A stretch of 64,000 nt of DNA. Source: Salvator merianae. Lineage: Eukaryota > Chordata > Lepidosauria > Squamata > Teiidae. Shown piece after piece: positions 46,597 to 57,815 of the stretch. The notes below the pieces were generated by a model that saw only the letters and a list, made by a program, of their open reading frames with translations, had not been told where the DNA came from and did not search any database. Position 1 is the stretch's first letter; each line of letters opens with the position of its first letter. The DNA is taken from NCBI GenBank assembly GCA_003586115.2, contig QVOM02000042.1, forward strand, positions 35,222,115 through 35,286,114, given 5' to 3'. Position numbers and translations under genes: made by a program.

Positions 46597-47221
46597 TGAT
46601 TTCCAATCACTTACTGGATTTATGTTGGTCATTTCTCTATCTACCTTAGAGATCTTTACCTGAGAAGAAATATTAATTGGTTATCATTGGCCAAGGTTTT
46701 GTGCAGTCCTGATGTCCAGATCTAGAATTTTGTTTTGGGATCCATACTGAACTTATGATTTACACTTGTTTATGCCAATATATTACTCATGGGATGTGCT
46801 GCAAAAGGAGTCTTATACATTCATGGCTACTGTTATGTACCCTTTTAAAATAAGGCAGATTCTCACAGTTTGGAATCTATTGACATCTGCTGAACATAGG
46901 GCATCTGATCTTGTATTTCATCATCAGTGATGCCTCTGTGGAGCCTATACTCTACTACTGTAATTCAGTGCAGGAGTGCAGGTTTGTGCTAAAGCTCAAA
47001 CTTTTACCTCGATGTTCTTGTTTTTCATGCACAGGTTATGGTTCGACAAACACCTACACAAAGTTTTCCTTTCCACATTTGCTTCATGTTCTGGATATGA
47101 GAATGTAGACAGGAGCAGCCTAAGTACTAAATTTATAATTTTTCAAGTGTGGCACACCTCAGGTTTATTCCTGCTGACTCAATGGATTTGGCAGGGTGCC
47201 TCTAAAGATCATTTCCAGGGA
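46597..47221. other. Intergenic, nothing supported
   Basis: No recognisable content. Confidence 0.5.
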
Positions 47222-47362
47222 GTTGAGAGCAGGTGAAGGTTTAGCCTTTGACTTCTGCTTGAGAGTGTCTAGAAGCAACTGATGGGCCACTGTGTGAGAC
47301 AGGATGGTGAATTAGATGGGCTTTGGCCTGATCCAGCAGGGCTTCTCTTATGTTCTTACGGT
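47222..47362 (+). mobile_element. CR1-like LINE 3' UTR fragment
   Basis: GAGCAGGTGAAGGTTTAGCC, TGGGCCACTGTGTGAGACAG, GATGGGCTTTGGCCTGATCC and the end CTCTTATGTTCTTACG correspond to the last 140 bases of the CR1-like element at 30691-31277. Confidence 0.8.
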
Positions 47363-48402
47363 AAGCTTTGACCTGGGTTTGGTATGAAACATCTCTAACC
47401 ATTTGAACAAGTCCAGGAATCGTAATTTCCAAGGTAACTGTTTGTAAGCTATGAAGTCAATGGGAACCAAATAAAGATCCATTAGGATGCACATATAGAG
47501 CACCATGTATGTGGTTGTCCATTGTCACAGAGTTTCTATTTGTTAGATGCCTATAAACCAAAATTCCAAATGTTATATAAAAATATCATGGATGATTGGT
47601 GGCGTCTTTGTGATACTGGAAGTAAACTGATCTTACTGTTAACAGTTATGGAATTCAAGTTCATCTCATGAAGTACCACCTAAAATTGTGCTCCACCTAA
47701 TATATGCTATCCTTTTAATAAATCTTTTTCACTGGACAAAATAGTGTTTCTTGTTAGTGCTCTTCTGTATTCCTCCTGAACACTGAAATGAAAGCAGAAG
47801 TCATTCATGAGAGAATATTCTGCACTAATCAAAACACCCACATTCAGGGAGTACTGAAATGGGCGAGCGGTAAAGAACTGACAGCATTTTGTCATGTTAA
47901 ACAAATTCCTTCTCTGTGTTATAGAGGAGCTCATCTGATGAAAAATAAGTGTGTCCTCTTAGCTGAAGTTTAATGCAGTGCTTTATACATGACTCTTGTG
48001 TGCATTAATTTATATTAGGTCTTTTGTAGTCACAAGCAGCCTGAAAGTCTAAAGAGATGGAAAAGAACATGAGCTGTAAATAAATTCTCATTGCTTATCC
48101 ATTTAAATCAACTATTAAATTGAAGCTCAGGTACAAAGGAAATCAATACTAATGCTTATCTTTATATAACTTGGCAGCATTTATTCTTCACTGTAAGCAG
48201 ACTTGCTTCTTTAGTGCACAATGAGATATCTTTATGTATTCCAATTTTTTAAAAAATCCAATGTAAATAACTCACTGTAACCATAATTAGCAGCATATTC
48301 ATGTGAATTTTTTTATTTCAAGAATACTAAAAAGCACTTGCATCAGAGGCAGCAAACAGTACATTTTATTTACATTTAATTAAAAAATGTACCACAATTC
48401 TA
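47363..48402. other. Intergenic, nothing supported
   Basis: AT-rich sequence without coding frames above 75 codons or recognisable repeats. Confidence 0.55.
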
Positions 48403-48849
48403 GGGCCTGCTTGCACTTACCTGCTGAAATGTCCCATGCTGCCTGCTGAAACAATGTATCCACACCTGAACGCTGCCGTAGTTGTCTGGTCTGTTCACAC
48501 TTTGTACTAGACAGTGTCTGAGATGCTTGCTAGTACAGTGCTTTTGCACTCTGCGGAGACTCCTGTGTCTGGGAGCAGCATTGTAGGTCCGACTGGACTG
48601 AGCGATTGTGCATGCACACGCATGTGTGTGGTGCTGCTGCTGGTTGCCATGGCAGTGGTTGGATGTTTCCTGGCCACTGCCATGGCAAGGACTGGGCACG
48701 GCTACCGGCGTTTGCACTGCGAATGCCCGTAGTCGACTTCTAGTCCCATTTTCGGCTGCACAGTGTGGACAGTGTCCATGCTGCATGGTACACACTATGC
48801 TAGTACAGAGTAATTAGTCTGTGCTAGCATAGTAAGTGCGAAAACAGCC
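48403..48849. mobile_element. Hairpin-end MITE, copy 8
   Basis: Left end GGGCCTGCTTGCACTTACC; right end, on the minus strand, GGCTGTTTTCGCACTTACTA. Next to the right end is a 40-base hairpin (48794-48833, stem ACTATGCTAG.ACAG). Interior GTTGCCATGGCAGT at 48643-48656 with a second CACTGCCATGGCAAGG nearby. Confidence 0.78.
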
Positions 48850-49263
48850 ATGTTTTCACTAACTGGACCAGTTTGGGTCTGGTTTGTTGACCCATCTGCT
48901 TCTCCCATTGTGCTTGCTGCCACTCCTCTCTCATTGTGTTGCAACCTCCTCCCTTCTGGAATTGGACTACAGGGCCCCCTAGCCAACCTCCCTGTTGACA
49001 TGCAAATCTCTGTTTCCAGAAAGGCCTTGAACGTGGTCAATCGCTTTGAGACCTTCCTGTTCACTAGAACAGGTTCATACACTTCTCTATTTTACAACCT
49101 CAGCATAAGGACCTCAGGAGATAGTTTGGCATTCTGTTTACTAGCACTCAGGATTAACATAAACCTGCATGTGCAGTTTTACCCATTCTGTTATTCTTTA
49201 AATTAAAGTAGGTGTTGCGGTGCAAGTCTCACATTGACACATGATTATTACCACTGGATATAA
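48850..49263. other. Intergenic, nothing supported
   Basis: An open frame of 118 codons starts at 48850 directly after the MITE; it shows no recognisable domain and starts by chance beside the element. Confidence 0.5.
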
Positions 49264-49767
49264 TCCAGACTGTTTCCACACTGGCCTATAGACTGGACCA
49301 GGAAGGAGTCTATGGGCTTCCCTTCTGCATACTGGTTGGTTTAAGGGAGGCCCCACCCCCTCCTAGTATGCTCCGTCTGCACAGGTGTCCTGGCTCAGTC
49401 TATCAGTAGACCTTTTTTTTGAGATCTACCAGGGGTTGATATACTGGACCATGGAGGCGTGCAGATGGCATGCCTCTGTTGTCCAGTATACAATGGGAAA
49501 CTGATTTTGGCAGAGCAACAAGGCACACCTTTGAAATGCCCCCTCCCGCAAGGAGCTCTGAAGCATTCAGAAGTATGCTGTGCCTGCTCCAAAGCTGGTG
49601 TGAGCTTTGGAGCCAGCATAGGGGTTGGTGTGGAACAAGTTGTCCCAGTGTGGTTGACCTTGTTCAGCACTAGGAGCAATCCATCCCAGCTTAGGGCAGG
49701 CTGCTTATTCCGGACCAGAACATCCCACTCTGGTCCAGAATACCAACCTCCAGCTGAACATAGCCCC
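49264..49767. mobile_element. Long hairpin-end MITE (subtype B), copy 2
   Basis: Left end CCAGACTGTTTCCACACTGG followed by hairpin CCTATAGACT..AGTCTATGGG (49285-49316). Interior CCCCCTCCTAGTATGCTC, GGCATGCCT, CTCCAAAGCTGGTGTGAGCT and CTTGTTCAGCA aligns with the copies at 42485 and 55947. The right end is degenerate. Confidence 0.7.
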
Positions 49768-50104
49768 AGTTTTAATTCAGTAAAAGAAGTCTATAAGCTG
49801 CGTCTGTAGGTGACTATGCTTCATATTTTTGAAGCAACAAAAACTAAATTCAAGCAAGTTTATCATTTTATATCCAACACTGATATTTTGTGATCACTGC
49901 TGCAATATCATATCAGTTCATATTTGTTAATAAAAGAAGGAATAGGTCTAATGGTGACTTTTGTTGGTCCCCTTCTATACCTGCATTAATCCTTTTCTTC
50001 CATTCCTTCATATATCCATCATATTTGCTAACACTTTTGGTTTGTTTGTTTTTTAAATGTTTTGGTTGCATCCATACTTGCCCTAAGGACTGACATAGGA
50101 CCAG

Positions 50105-50715
50105 CTGGGGACAGGACATCCTCTAAGTCCTGTGCTAGTTGTGGATGGCTCCTGGCTCATCCTCTGAGTGGGACAACATTTTGAAAGGTGGGAGAGATTA
50201 TCCAGAGGTAAGTTCAGGTGGAGGTGGTGCCCAAGAATAGCCATGAGTTCACCAGGTACGGCCCTTTCTGGGCAGAGATGATCTGGCCACAGTAATCCAA
50301 GCTCTGGTAGTTTCCATATTGGACTGTTATAATGCACTCTACATAGGGCTGCCTGTGATGATGGTTCAAACCCAATTCAAGGTGTTAACTTTGACCTATA
50401 ATGCCCTAAACAGCTTGGACCCCAAATATCTAAAGATACACTTTCTCCCATATAGACCTGTCTGTGCCTTAAGATCTGCAAATGAGACCCCCCTGGTTGT
50501 ACTACCACCTACAGTAACTAAAGGAGTGGGTACTCTGGATAAGTTCTTCTTAGCGGTAGTTCCTTGACAATGGAACAGTCTCCTCTCTGAGGTGCACCAG
50601 GCATCTTTTTTATATACATTTAGAAGACTGGCAAAGATACACTGTTTTACCCTGGCCTTAGACTGAGAACAACTTCCCCTCCCCTCTTTCAGGCACCGTT
50701 GCTTTTAGTGACTTC
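50105..50715 (+). mobile_element. L2-like LINE 3' part, interrupted
   Basis: Translation gives VIQALVVSILDCYNALYIGL, then FKVLTLTYNALNSLDPKYLK, LRSANETPLVVLP and a WNSLLSEVHQASFLYTFRRL segment, the C-terminal end of L2-type reverse transcriptase (L.GLAP.YL..L.PY.P...LRS form). The element is cut at 50715 by a MITE and resumes at 51356 with its 3' end. Confidence 0.85.
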
Positions 50716-51355
50716 GGGCCTTTTCGCACTGAGCTCAGTAGACCGTTCCCAGTAGTTGGTTTCAGACCAGAGGGGTTGGAAAACGCTGGCTGCCCTTCGC
50801 ACTCCCGGTCAGAGGAACGGACCTGAAGCCGACCAGCAGAGGGAACAGTGCGAATGGCAGCCGCTAGTTCTGTACCGCACTCTGTACCATCGAGCTCCGC
50901 TTTGTACCATCGAGCTCCGCTTTGTACCATCAAGCTCCGCTTCGTACCATCGACCTCCGCTTCGTACCATCGAGGGCTCATTACGGAGCCAGCTTCATAA
51001 CGGCAGCTAGGCTGCCATGCCCAAAGGGCTATCCCGGGTGTGAAAACTTTGCACCAGGGTGTGAAAACTTCGCACCCGGGTGTGAAGCTTCGTACCACGC
51101 ATGGACAGCCGCGCCAGCCACGCCCGGCCGCCATTGCAAACGCGGACGGGAGTGCGAAAGCACCGTGCCCGATCTTCGCTCCATCACGCAGGTCGGAATG
51201 AAGACAAGCTTTTACTTGTCTTGCCTTACCCAGGATCAGGTATGAATCGGGTACGAAGTGGTTCGGATCAGGTGAGGCGTGCGCCCGCGGCAGTGCGAAA
51301 GCTCCATTCCAGCGAACGGACAAGAACGTTCCACTCGCTAAGTGTGAAAAGGCCC
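50716..51355. mobile_element. GC/CpG-rich 640-bp MITE inside L2, TSD TTC
   Basis: Ends GGGCCTTTTCGCACT and AGTGTGAAAAGGCCC with TTC on both sides (50713-50715 and 51356-51358); removing it rejoins the L2 3' sequence. Next to the right end lies a hairpin AGCGAACG..CGTT.TCGCT (51311-51339). Inside are two tandem repeats: five units of about GTACCATCGAGCTCCGCTTT (50884-50983) and three of about GGGTGTGAAAACTTCGCACC (51036-51098). A 221-codon minus-strand open frame across the element is a by-product of the repeats. Three-base duplication suggests a PIF/Harbinger-like mechanism. Confidence 0.88.
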
Positions 51356-51445
51356 TTCTTTTAATTTGCTTTTACTGTTACAACCTGCCCAGAGACCTTT
51401 GGGGTATAGGGCAGGATAAAAATACAAAATAAATAAATAAATGCC
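51356..51445 (+). mobile_element. L2-like LINE 3' terminus
   Basis: Continuation of the L2 at 50105-50715: ACAACCTGCCCAGAGACC, GGGCAGGATAAAAATAC and an (AAAT)n tail at about 51428-51441. Confidence 0.85.
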
Positions 51446-52040
51446 AAGGAGAAAGAAAGGGAAGTCAGAAAAATGTTAAATTCCAACATTCTTTGTCACA
51501 ATAAAAAAATAAAAATGAAACCAGATGTTGATCGGAATGCAGAATGGATGTTGGGCCTTTGTGCCATCTCTCTGCATGAAGCATCCCAGCATGCAAGGGG
51601 CTGTGGGAGGCCCACCACTGCGGTTTGAGCAGTTTACCCATGCAGCCTCTCCAACCTTTCCCCTGCCTGTTTCATTTCTTAGGGGGTGGGTGGGTTAAGA
51701 GATTAAGGTGTAAGCTTTGCTTGAAGTTTCTTCAGCCTATCCTAAAGATGCATGATGGTACTGTTACATTCCTATCAACAAAAATAGAACTATAAATGCT
51801 CCAGAGCTCCAAATGGAGCTATAAATGCGCCAGATTTCCTCATAGGAAGGCAGCTAAGGAAAAGGTTTGGAAAGGTTGAGTTCCACTCAAATTTCAGCGG
51901 TGGTTCTCGCAAAGAGGTGTTTGGGCAGCTGAAAAATGGCACGAAACCTACCTTTCTTGGGGTGGAGAGGATGGGACATGCAGCCGAAGAGCGACCATGC
52001 AAGATGAAGGCTCTGCAACTCACCAAGCTTGGGGGGTTGT
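51446..52040. other. Intergenic, nothing supported
   Basis: No recognisable repeat. An open frame of 147 codons on the minus strand (51790-52233) has no identifiable domain and overlaps the start of the minisatellite. Confidence 0.5.
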
Positions 52041-52079
52041 GTAGAGTGGCCACAGGGCTTTCAGCTAGTCTGCTCATGG

Positions 52080-52700
52080 GTGGCGGCAGGGCAGGAAACC
52101 TGGCCAAGGAGCCTGCACAGAGGAGGACCCTCCCCCAGCATGGCTTTTTCCCTGTCCCCAGAGGGTGGGCAGTGGTGGCAGTGGCCTGAAGCTCCTCCAT
52201 GTGGCCACCACTCCAGTGAGACACCTCTGGCATGTCTCAGGCACTAGTGTGACCTGGCCAGGGAAGGTGGTGGCACAATATGGTGAGGCAGGAACTGTGG
52301 TGGCAGCAGCCTGCAACCTCCCCATCAGACACCAGTCCAACGTGGAGCCTATGTTGAGTCTTGGTGCCAGTGTAAACTGGCTAGTGTAAACTGGCAGTGG
52401 CACAGCATGGCAAGGTAGAAAGTATGACAGCAGCAGTCCATGGCCTCCTCAGTGGATCACCAGTCCAGTGGGATGCCTCTGCTCTCTCTTGGTCATTGAT
52501 GCAACCTGGCTGGGGAAGGTGTCAGAGTGGTGGGATAGGAACCATACCAGCAGTGATCTGGAGCCTCTCCATCAGGTCTGCAGTGAGGTGGCTCTTTGTT
52601 TTGAGGCACTGGCAAGAGCTCATCTCGTGGGGAAGGCTGTGGTGGCCATGGTAGGAACCTTGGCCAGGACACAGGGAGGTAGAAGCCAGGACTAGGGCAG
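52080..52700. repeat. Degenerate minisatellite, unit about 121-129 bp
   Basis: Four to five diverged units begin near 52140, 52260, 52389, 52513 and 52634. Each starts with a GG(C)CAGGGAAGGTGGTGG-type block and continues with GGCAGGAAC, a run of GCAGCAG, CCTCCCCATCAG, CCAGTCCA(GT)G and a CTTGG..CTGG end. GC-rich for the region. Open frames on both strands here reflect the repeat and show no protein family. Confidence 0.65.
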
Positions 52701-54340
52701 GACACCACATCCTTGTTCTCATGGTCATGTGCATGCCAAGGTGAAGCCTCCATGGCATCCCCTGGGAGTAGCCCCCCACTGTGACCACATTTCTCACACC
52801 CCTGAAGGCCAGCCCTGAGCATATTGCTTTGTTGAGCATTGTAGGATGCTGAAAATACAGCCAAAGGCATGAGTGTATTGGAGATATGAGTACTGTTCCC
52901 TGAATTTCAGAGGCCAATACTCAAACGCTAATTCAAAACCATTGAAAACAATGGCTCTGCTTTTCCCTCTCAGAAGAAATATAGTTCTTCATAACTAAAG
53001 TGTATTCTTTCCTTGTCTGTAGGACATACCACCCATCTCCCTGCTCCTTTAAGCCTATAAAGATGTTAAATGTGAAGTACTTTTAAAGCTGTGCTGGTGC
53101 GAGAGACAGGTGTCCACCGAGCAAGAACACGATCCAACTTTAGTAACACCAGCCTAGCATTTCTTCCTTTTTCCCATCGCCACATCACTGCACAGATTTG
53201 AATATCTGATCCTGCCATTTTCTATGTGCTTGAGAGGCCCCGGAACTACAGGTATAAGAGATGAAGGAGGAATAAACAGGGACTCCTTAGCTCTTTGATT
53301 GCTAGAAAGCTCTTTTGCAACTGAAACACGCTCCTCTCTTTTATAGCAGTTCCGAAATCCATCTTTCTTTCCCACTGGCCTGCTGAGTAGCTCCTACATC
53401 TTGTACTCCTCCCTCAAGTTTAAACGTCTTAAATAGTTTGCTGCTAGGGAATATGGTGGCAGGAGCGTTATTGACAGACTGAAGGAGGAGTGGGAGTTGA
53501 TTGCACATTGCTAAAAACCTGAAAGGAAGCCAGTATGATATCGTGTCGTTCTGGGAATCTATCACTATGGCAACAAAGAACATTTTTTAGAAGAAAATTC
53601 AGGTTCAAAAATATCACAAAAGCATAATTACTCTGCCCCCTTTTCTAAGTTGCTGGTGTGTATCTTGTTCTTTATAAATATTGGAGGGGGGGATTTATTG
53701 ATTGATTCAATGTATTCAAGGAAAAGAGCTGTGTCAAAAAGTTTTTGACTTTTTTATTTTTTTAATGTGGAAACCAAAAAACAGCTCATGCAAGTACTTC
53801 TGCTTCTATCTTCAGTTTGTTTTCTGGAAGACATCAGTTTTTCCTTATGACTAAGAAGTTTAGGAACCAAACCACATGCATCCCCCCCTCCCCCAAGAAG
53901 TAGCAAATCAAATGTTATTCCACCCATGTGTCTCCTACATATTGAGGGATAAGCAAGGATGCAGAGCAGTGTGAATTTGAAGTTATGCTATAAGGAAGAG
54001 CAAAGTGATGATAAATAACATCTGCATATTGCCTTCATTTTCCTTACTCACGCATAACTACATGCCTCATGATGTTTTCACTGGAAAATGCAGACGCAGG
54101 TATTAACAGTGTGAAGTGTAATCAGCAATATTCCAAAAGGAAATGTGTCTTTATGAATATAAATGAGGCAATGACTGTCAGCCTCTCAGCTGATAATAGA
54201 TACGAACAACTAAGAAAGCCAGGACCCTTGCATGCTGTGGTGCTTCCTACAACATAGCAAGACAGGCTACAGAATCTGGGGAAGCCAAATCTTTACTCCA
54301 CAAGAAGCTAGACTCGTTGTATGATGGCGATAGTGGTAAA
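52701..54340. other. Intergenic, nothing supported
   Basis: No recognisable repeat or gene. A polypyrimidine and T-rich stretch lies at 53745-53765. Confidence 0.55.
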
Positions 54341-54345
54341 ACATG

Positions 54346-54530
54346 GGGCTAGCTCAGCTGTAGAGCAAACTGCCCAGAAAGCAGAGGTTTGCTGGTTTGA
54401 TCCCCAGCCTCTCCCCAGAGGTAGGCAATGGCAAGCCACTTTATATCTTTGCCAAAAAACCTGCATAGAATTACCAATGGAGGTGCCCATGCAGTCAACC
54501 AGAGTTGGCCACGATTTGGAGGTACCCAGC
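54346..54530 (+). mobile_element. tRNA-derived SINE, copy 3
   Basis: The head GGGGCTAGCTCAGCTGTAGA contains box A and is followed by GGTTTGCTGGTTTGATCCCC with box B, a tRNA-like internal promoter for RNA polymerase III. The body (AGAGGTAGGCAATGGCAAGC, GGAGGTGCCCATGCAGTCAA, GGCCACGATTTGGAGGTACC) matches the other two copies. It is not a functional tRNA gene: no cloverleaf with a proper acceptor stem can be drawn. Confidence 0.87.
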
Positions 54531-54751
54531 AACCAGCAACAAATGGTGGAACAAACAGCTTCTCCTGTGTCTTGGATGCTGTAAAAAGCTTTCTTCTGAA
54601 TGAAGTGGAACAGGCAGCCTTCAGTCTGCCCCCTCCTATGAGTTGGAGAGATTTAGGAGCAAAGTGCCTTCTGGCTACTGGGAAGTTCCATTAATTGTGG
54701 TGGTGGTAAACAGATTAGAAGATGTGTTTGTTCATTCCCACATTGATCTGA

Positions 54752-55215
54752 GGGAATTGCACTTACCTCTTAGTGACTGCCAGTCTGTTCATTGGATAAG
54801 TGCATCCGCATGAGGGAGCTGCTGCAACTCTCCAGAAGTTGCCACAGGCTGCCCTGGAGCCATCCTGTGGTGGGCTACTAAAAAGCAGTCCACAGCTTGA
54901 CTGGCAGCGGCTAGATGCTCCTGGTCAGCAGCATCTGCACCCTCTTCCGGGTGTCGTGTGGTGAGTGGGTGTGGCAGTATGCCTGCAGCTGCCCAGTCAC
55001 AGGCAGTGTCCAGGTGGCCATGGCAACGTCTGGGTGAGAAATGGATGTTGCCACGGACGTTGCCATGGTGATCCGGCCTGCCCTGCCCTGCTCATCCGCA
55101 CTTCACCAGGGCTTTTCCAGCAAGTGAAATGTTGATGGCCACCACTGCGCCTGATCCTTACCAGCCTGGCATGGTATTAATATACCATGCAAGGCTGGCA
55201 AGTGCAAACAGGCCC
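54752..55215. mobile_element. Hairpin-end MITE, copy 9
   Basis: Left end GGGAATTGCACTTACC; right end, on the minus strand, GGGCCTGTTTGCACTTGCC. Next to the right end is a 38-base hairpin (55161-55198, stem CCAGCCTGGCATGGTAT, one mismatch). Interior holds two X-box-like palindromes, GTGGCCATGGCAAC (55014-55027) and GTTGCCATGGTGAT (55059-55072). Confidence 0.78.
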
Positions 55216-55946
55216 ACAGTCTTCCTCCTGAGAATCTTCCAAAGCCTTGGAATATGATGCTGTGCTGGACTGTGATGATGTGGCTGTTCTGTTTGAGTGC
55301 TGTTGAAAAACTCACGTGAATCAGAAATGTCAGTCAGGTGACAACAGATCATGAGTCGATTACAGGTGCAGCTTGCAAACTGCGGTAGCAATAGGGAGCA
55401 CCTGGCACCTTGTCTTTGGTTTTGCTACATTATGCTTTGAACCACTGCAGATCAAGGCCCAGTTTAGTGGAACAAAAGGCAAGGTGCCAATTGCAGCCTC
55501 GCCTCACCTCACCTCACCTCACCTCACCTCTGCCCTGTCCCTCTCTCCATATCCTAACTGTGCTCAGTCAGATCAAGCATATTTAGGAAGTGTTGTGTTT
55601 TCATGGCAATGTCAAGGTGAGATAGGTCCAAGAGAGGTGGAACGTTAGAAAGCTACTCTTCTGATACGCATACATGAAAGCCAGCCCTGTTGAATATAGT
55701 AGATTATGCACAGCATAGATTCTCTCCTTCCAGAATACAACATCCATGAAGGAAATGAAGAGGGAAATCAGGCTTTGATGTCTGTAGCTGTGACTGACTC
55801 TGCTGAAGTCCAAAATGCTGAAGAGCATTAGATGCTGCCTAAAAAGCAACCCTGCTGCTAGGACTGCATATTGCATGCACAGGGAAGATTCCAAGGGCGA
55901 TTCTGCATTGGCCAATAACCGACCAGTAAGCGTGCTAGGAGCCTCT
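55216..55946. other. Intergenic, otherwise nothing supported
   Basis: Contains only the ACCTC repeat as a supported feature. Confidence 0.5.
55502..55530. repeat. (ACCTC)n pentanucleotide repeat
   Basis: About five to six units of CTCAC/ACCTC in tandem. Confidence 0.9.
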
Positions 55947-56482
55947 GGGCCTTTCTGTACTGGCTGGTATAAGTGTCCAGTGTAAGGCCTAGATCCCTTC
56001 TAGGCCTCTCGTTCTGCACTTTGGAGCAGAACAGAAAAGGCCCTGCCCCCTCCTAGGCTGCTCTGTCTGCATTGGATGGAGTGTAACACAGCCTAGGTGG
56101 CCAAAATGGCCACCTAGACCAAGATACCAGTAGGCCTCTGGTAACAGGTTTACCAGCAATCCAGGGGCCTCTAGAATGCAACAGGGAAGCATGCAGAAGG
56201 GCACACAGCTCCCTGTTCTGGTTTAGCTTGGGGAGCCATTTCAGCAGTGCACTAAATTGCACTGCCAAAATGGGTCCCTCTGGGGCTCTGAAGCCAGGAA
56301 CTTTTCTTCTTGGCCATCGGAGCCCTCACAGCAGACTCTGAAGCTTGCGTGAGCTTTGAAGCACTGTGGGACCGGTTCTGAAACAGGCCATCCAAGTGTG
56401 GACAGCCTTGTTCTGGGACAGCTGGACCAGACAGAGCGGTTCTGGCTGGAGCGATCCAGCCCCTGCAAGTGCGGAAACAGCC
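55947..56482. mobile_element. Long hairpin-end MITE (subtype B), copy 3
   Basis: Left end GGGCCTTTCTGTACTGG, right end, on the minus strand, GGCTGTTTCCGCACTTGC. Hairpin AGGCCTAGA TCCCT TCTAGGCCT at 55985-56007. Interior GCCCCCTCCTAGGCTGCTCT, CAATCCAGGGGCCTC, GAAGCTTGCGTGAGCTTTG and CAGCCTTGTTCTGGGAC aligns with copies at 42485 and 49264. Confidence 0.78.
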
Positions 56483-57234
56483 TCCCTTCTGCCCACTGGT
56501 GCAATCTAAGGGAATCCCTGCCTTCCTTAGACTGCCCAGAGTGCAAAATAAAGGCTCCCAGTGCAAAATCACCCTAAATGTGTTGGTTTGTAAAGCTGCA
56601 AGTGCTTCTCACCTGATTTTGGGAAGCATTTTCCACAGTTCCCTCTACTACGTTAAAAACACCCCGGATTGTTTATAAAAATGTGTCATTTAGGCCATTG
56701 CTCTACTGAATTAGCTTTATTCTTTTTTTTTTCTTTAAATGTAGGATCTTCCACAAGGAAAGTCCACATTACAGAAGGACTCAGAAATTTCCCATTCTTA
56801 TTTGCATTGGATAATTTTCCCCTTCACTTCAGCTCCCAGCCAGGACTGGCTGCTTGTGCCCTGCCCATCCCTTTCTCTCAGATGCCATTGGCTATTATCT
56901 CTGTCCTATTTGCATGAGACAGCCATGCTTATTCCCTCCCAGCACCTGAAAGCTATTTGCTGTTTCCTTTAAAAAACAACAACGCATAGCCAGCTCCGTG
57001 TATTATTCCCCTACTCATCTCTCTGTTTGTTTTGGCTCCATTAAAAACAAGAGGAGTTGAAGACACACAAAAATAAGAAAACCTGGCAAAACCAATCCCT
57101 TTTTTGGGATGTATGCACATGTGCTCAGAGAGACAGACACACCTCTGAGCAGAATAAAGACACTGAAAAGCAAAGGAGATCGTTCTAGCCTTGCATGAAA
57201 ACACACACACATGCATGGGGGTGGGACAGTGGAA
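56483..57234. other. Intergenic, nothing supported
   Basis: No recognisable gene or repeat; an upstream extension of the unclassified repeat that follows is possible. Confidence 0.5.
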
Positions 57235-57815
57235 TTTGCAGGCAAATCAGTATGCTTTTCTTTGAAGTCTCTTATCGGCTAGTACTAATTGGATCCACAG
57301 TGTAGCAAGATGGCAAGGGGGGGAGAGCTTTTATCAGGGGATGGGGGGACTTCTAGTTCTGTGAAATGCACTCATGCACAATTTGAGAATTTTTTTAAAA
57401 AAGAAGCAGAGGAGGTAATTCTCACTGAGGCTTGAGTTTCCCTGCTTCATGTACACCAAACAGCTATAGAGGTTGGATAGGGGAGCTGCAGGCAAGGAAC
57501 AGAGCAGTACAAACAGCTGTTTTGATTGGGTGAGATTTCAGAGAAGATCAAATGTGACTGTTAGGACAATTTTTAAAAATTAAAATGCCTCCTGTCCATT
57601 CCCAACCCTGCCTTGAAAAGCCTGTACAGAGGAAACACGCTTTTCTAAAAATGTGCATCAGCAACAAAATGCAAATTCTGATTGAGCTTTTAGGGCTTTT
57701 TATTTGGAAAACAACAACAACCATAAACACTCATATTTCCATGGTAGGGAATATGAACCTTTGCTGCAAAGTCTTCTTAAAGCTGAGTATTTAAATTGGT
57801 ATAGTCAGCCTTGAT
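57235..57815 (+). repeat. Unclassified interspersed repeat, copy 2 of 2
   Basis: Diverged direct copy of 16395-17130: shared blocks include AGCTTTTATCAGGGGA against GCTTTTGTCAGGGGA, AACAGCTGTTTTGATTGGGT, ATGTGCATCAGCA and AGTCTTCTTAAAGCTGA. Class unknown. Boundaries are approximate. Confidence 0.5.

Noticed and set aside
48403..48849. Assignment of the hairpin-end MITEs to a fixed superfamily
   Set aside because: Target duplications are clear in few copies (TTC, TAAA). PIF/Harbinger is only a suggestion, so no firm class is given.
50658..51323. 221-codon minus-strand open frame
   Set aside because: It is generated by the tandem repeats and CpG-rich arms of the MITE at 50716-51355.
54346..54420. 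tRNA gene
   Set aside because: Box A and box B are present but the cloverleaf fails, and the sequence continues into a SINE body shared with two other loci.
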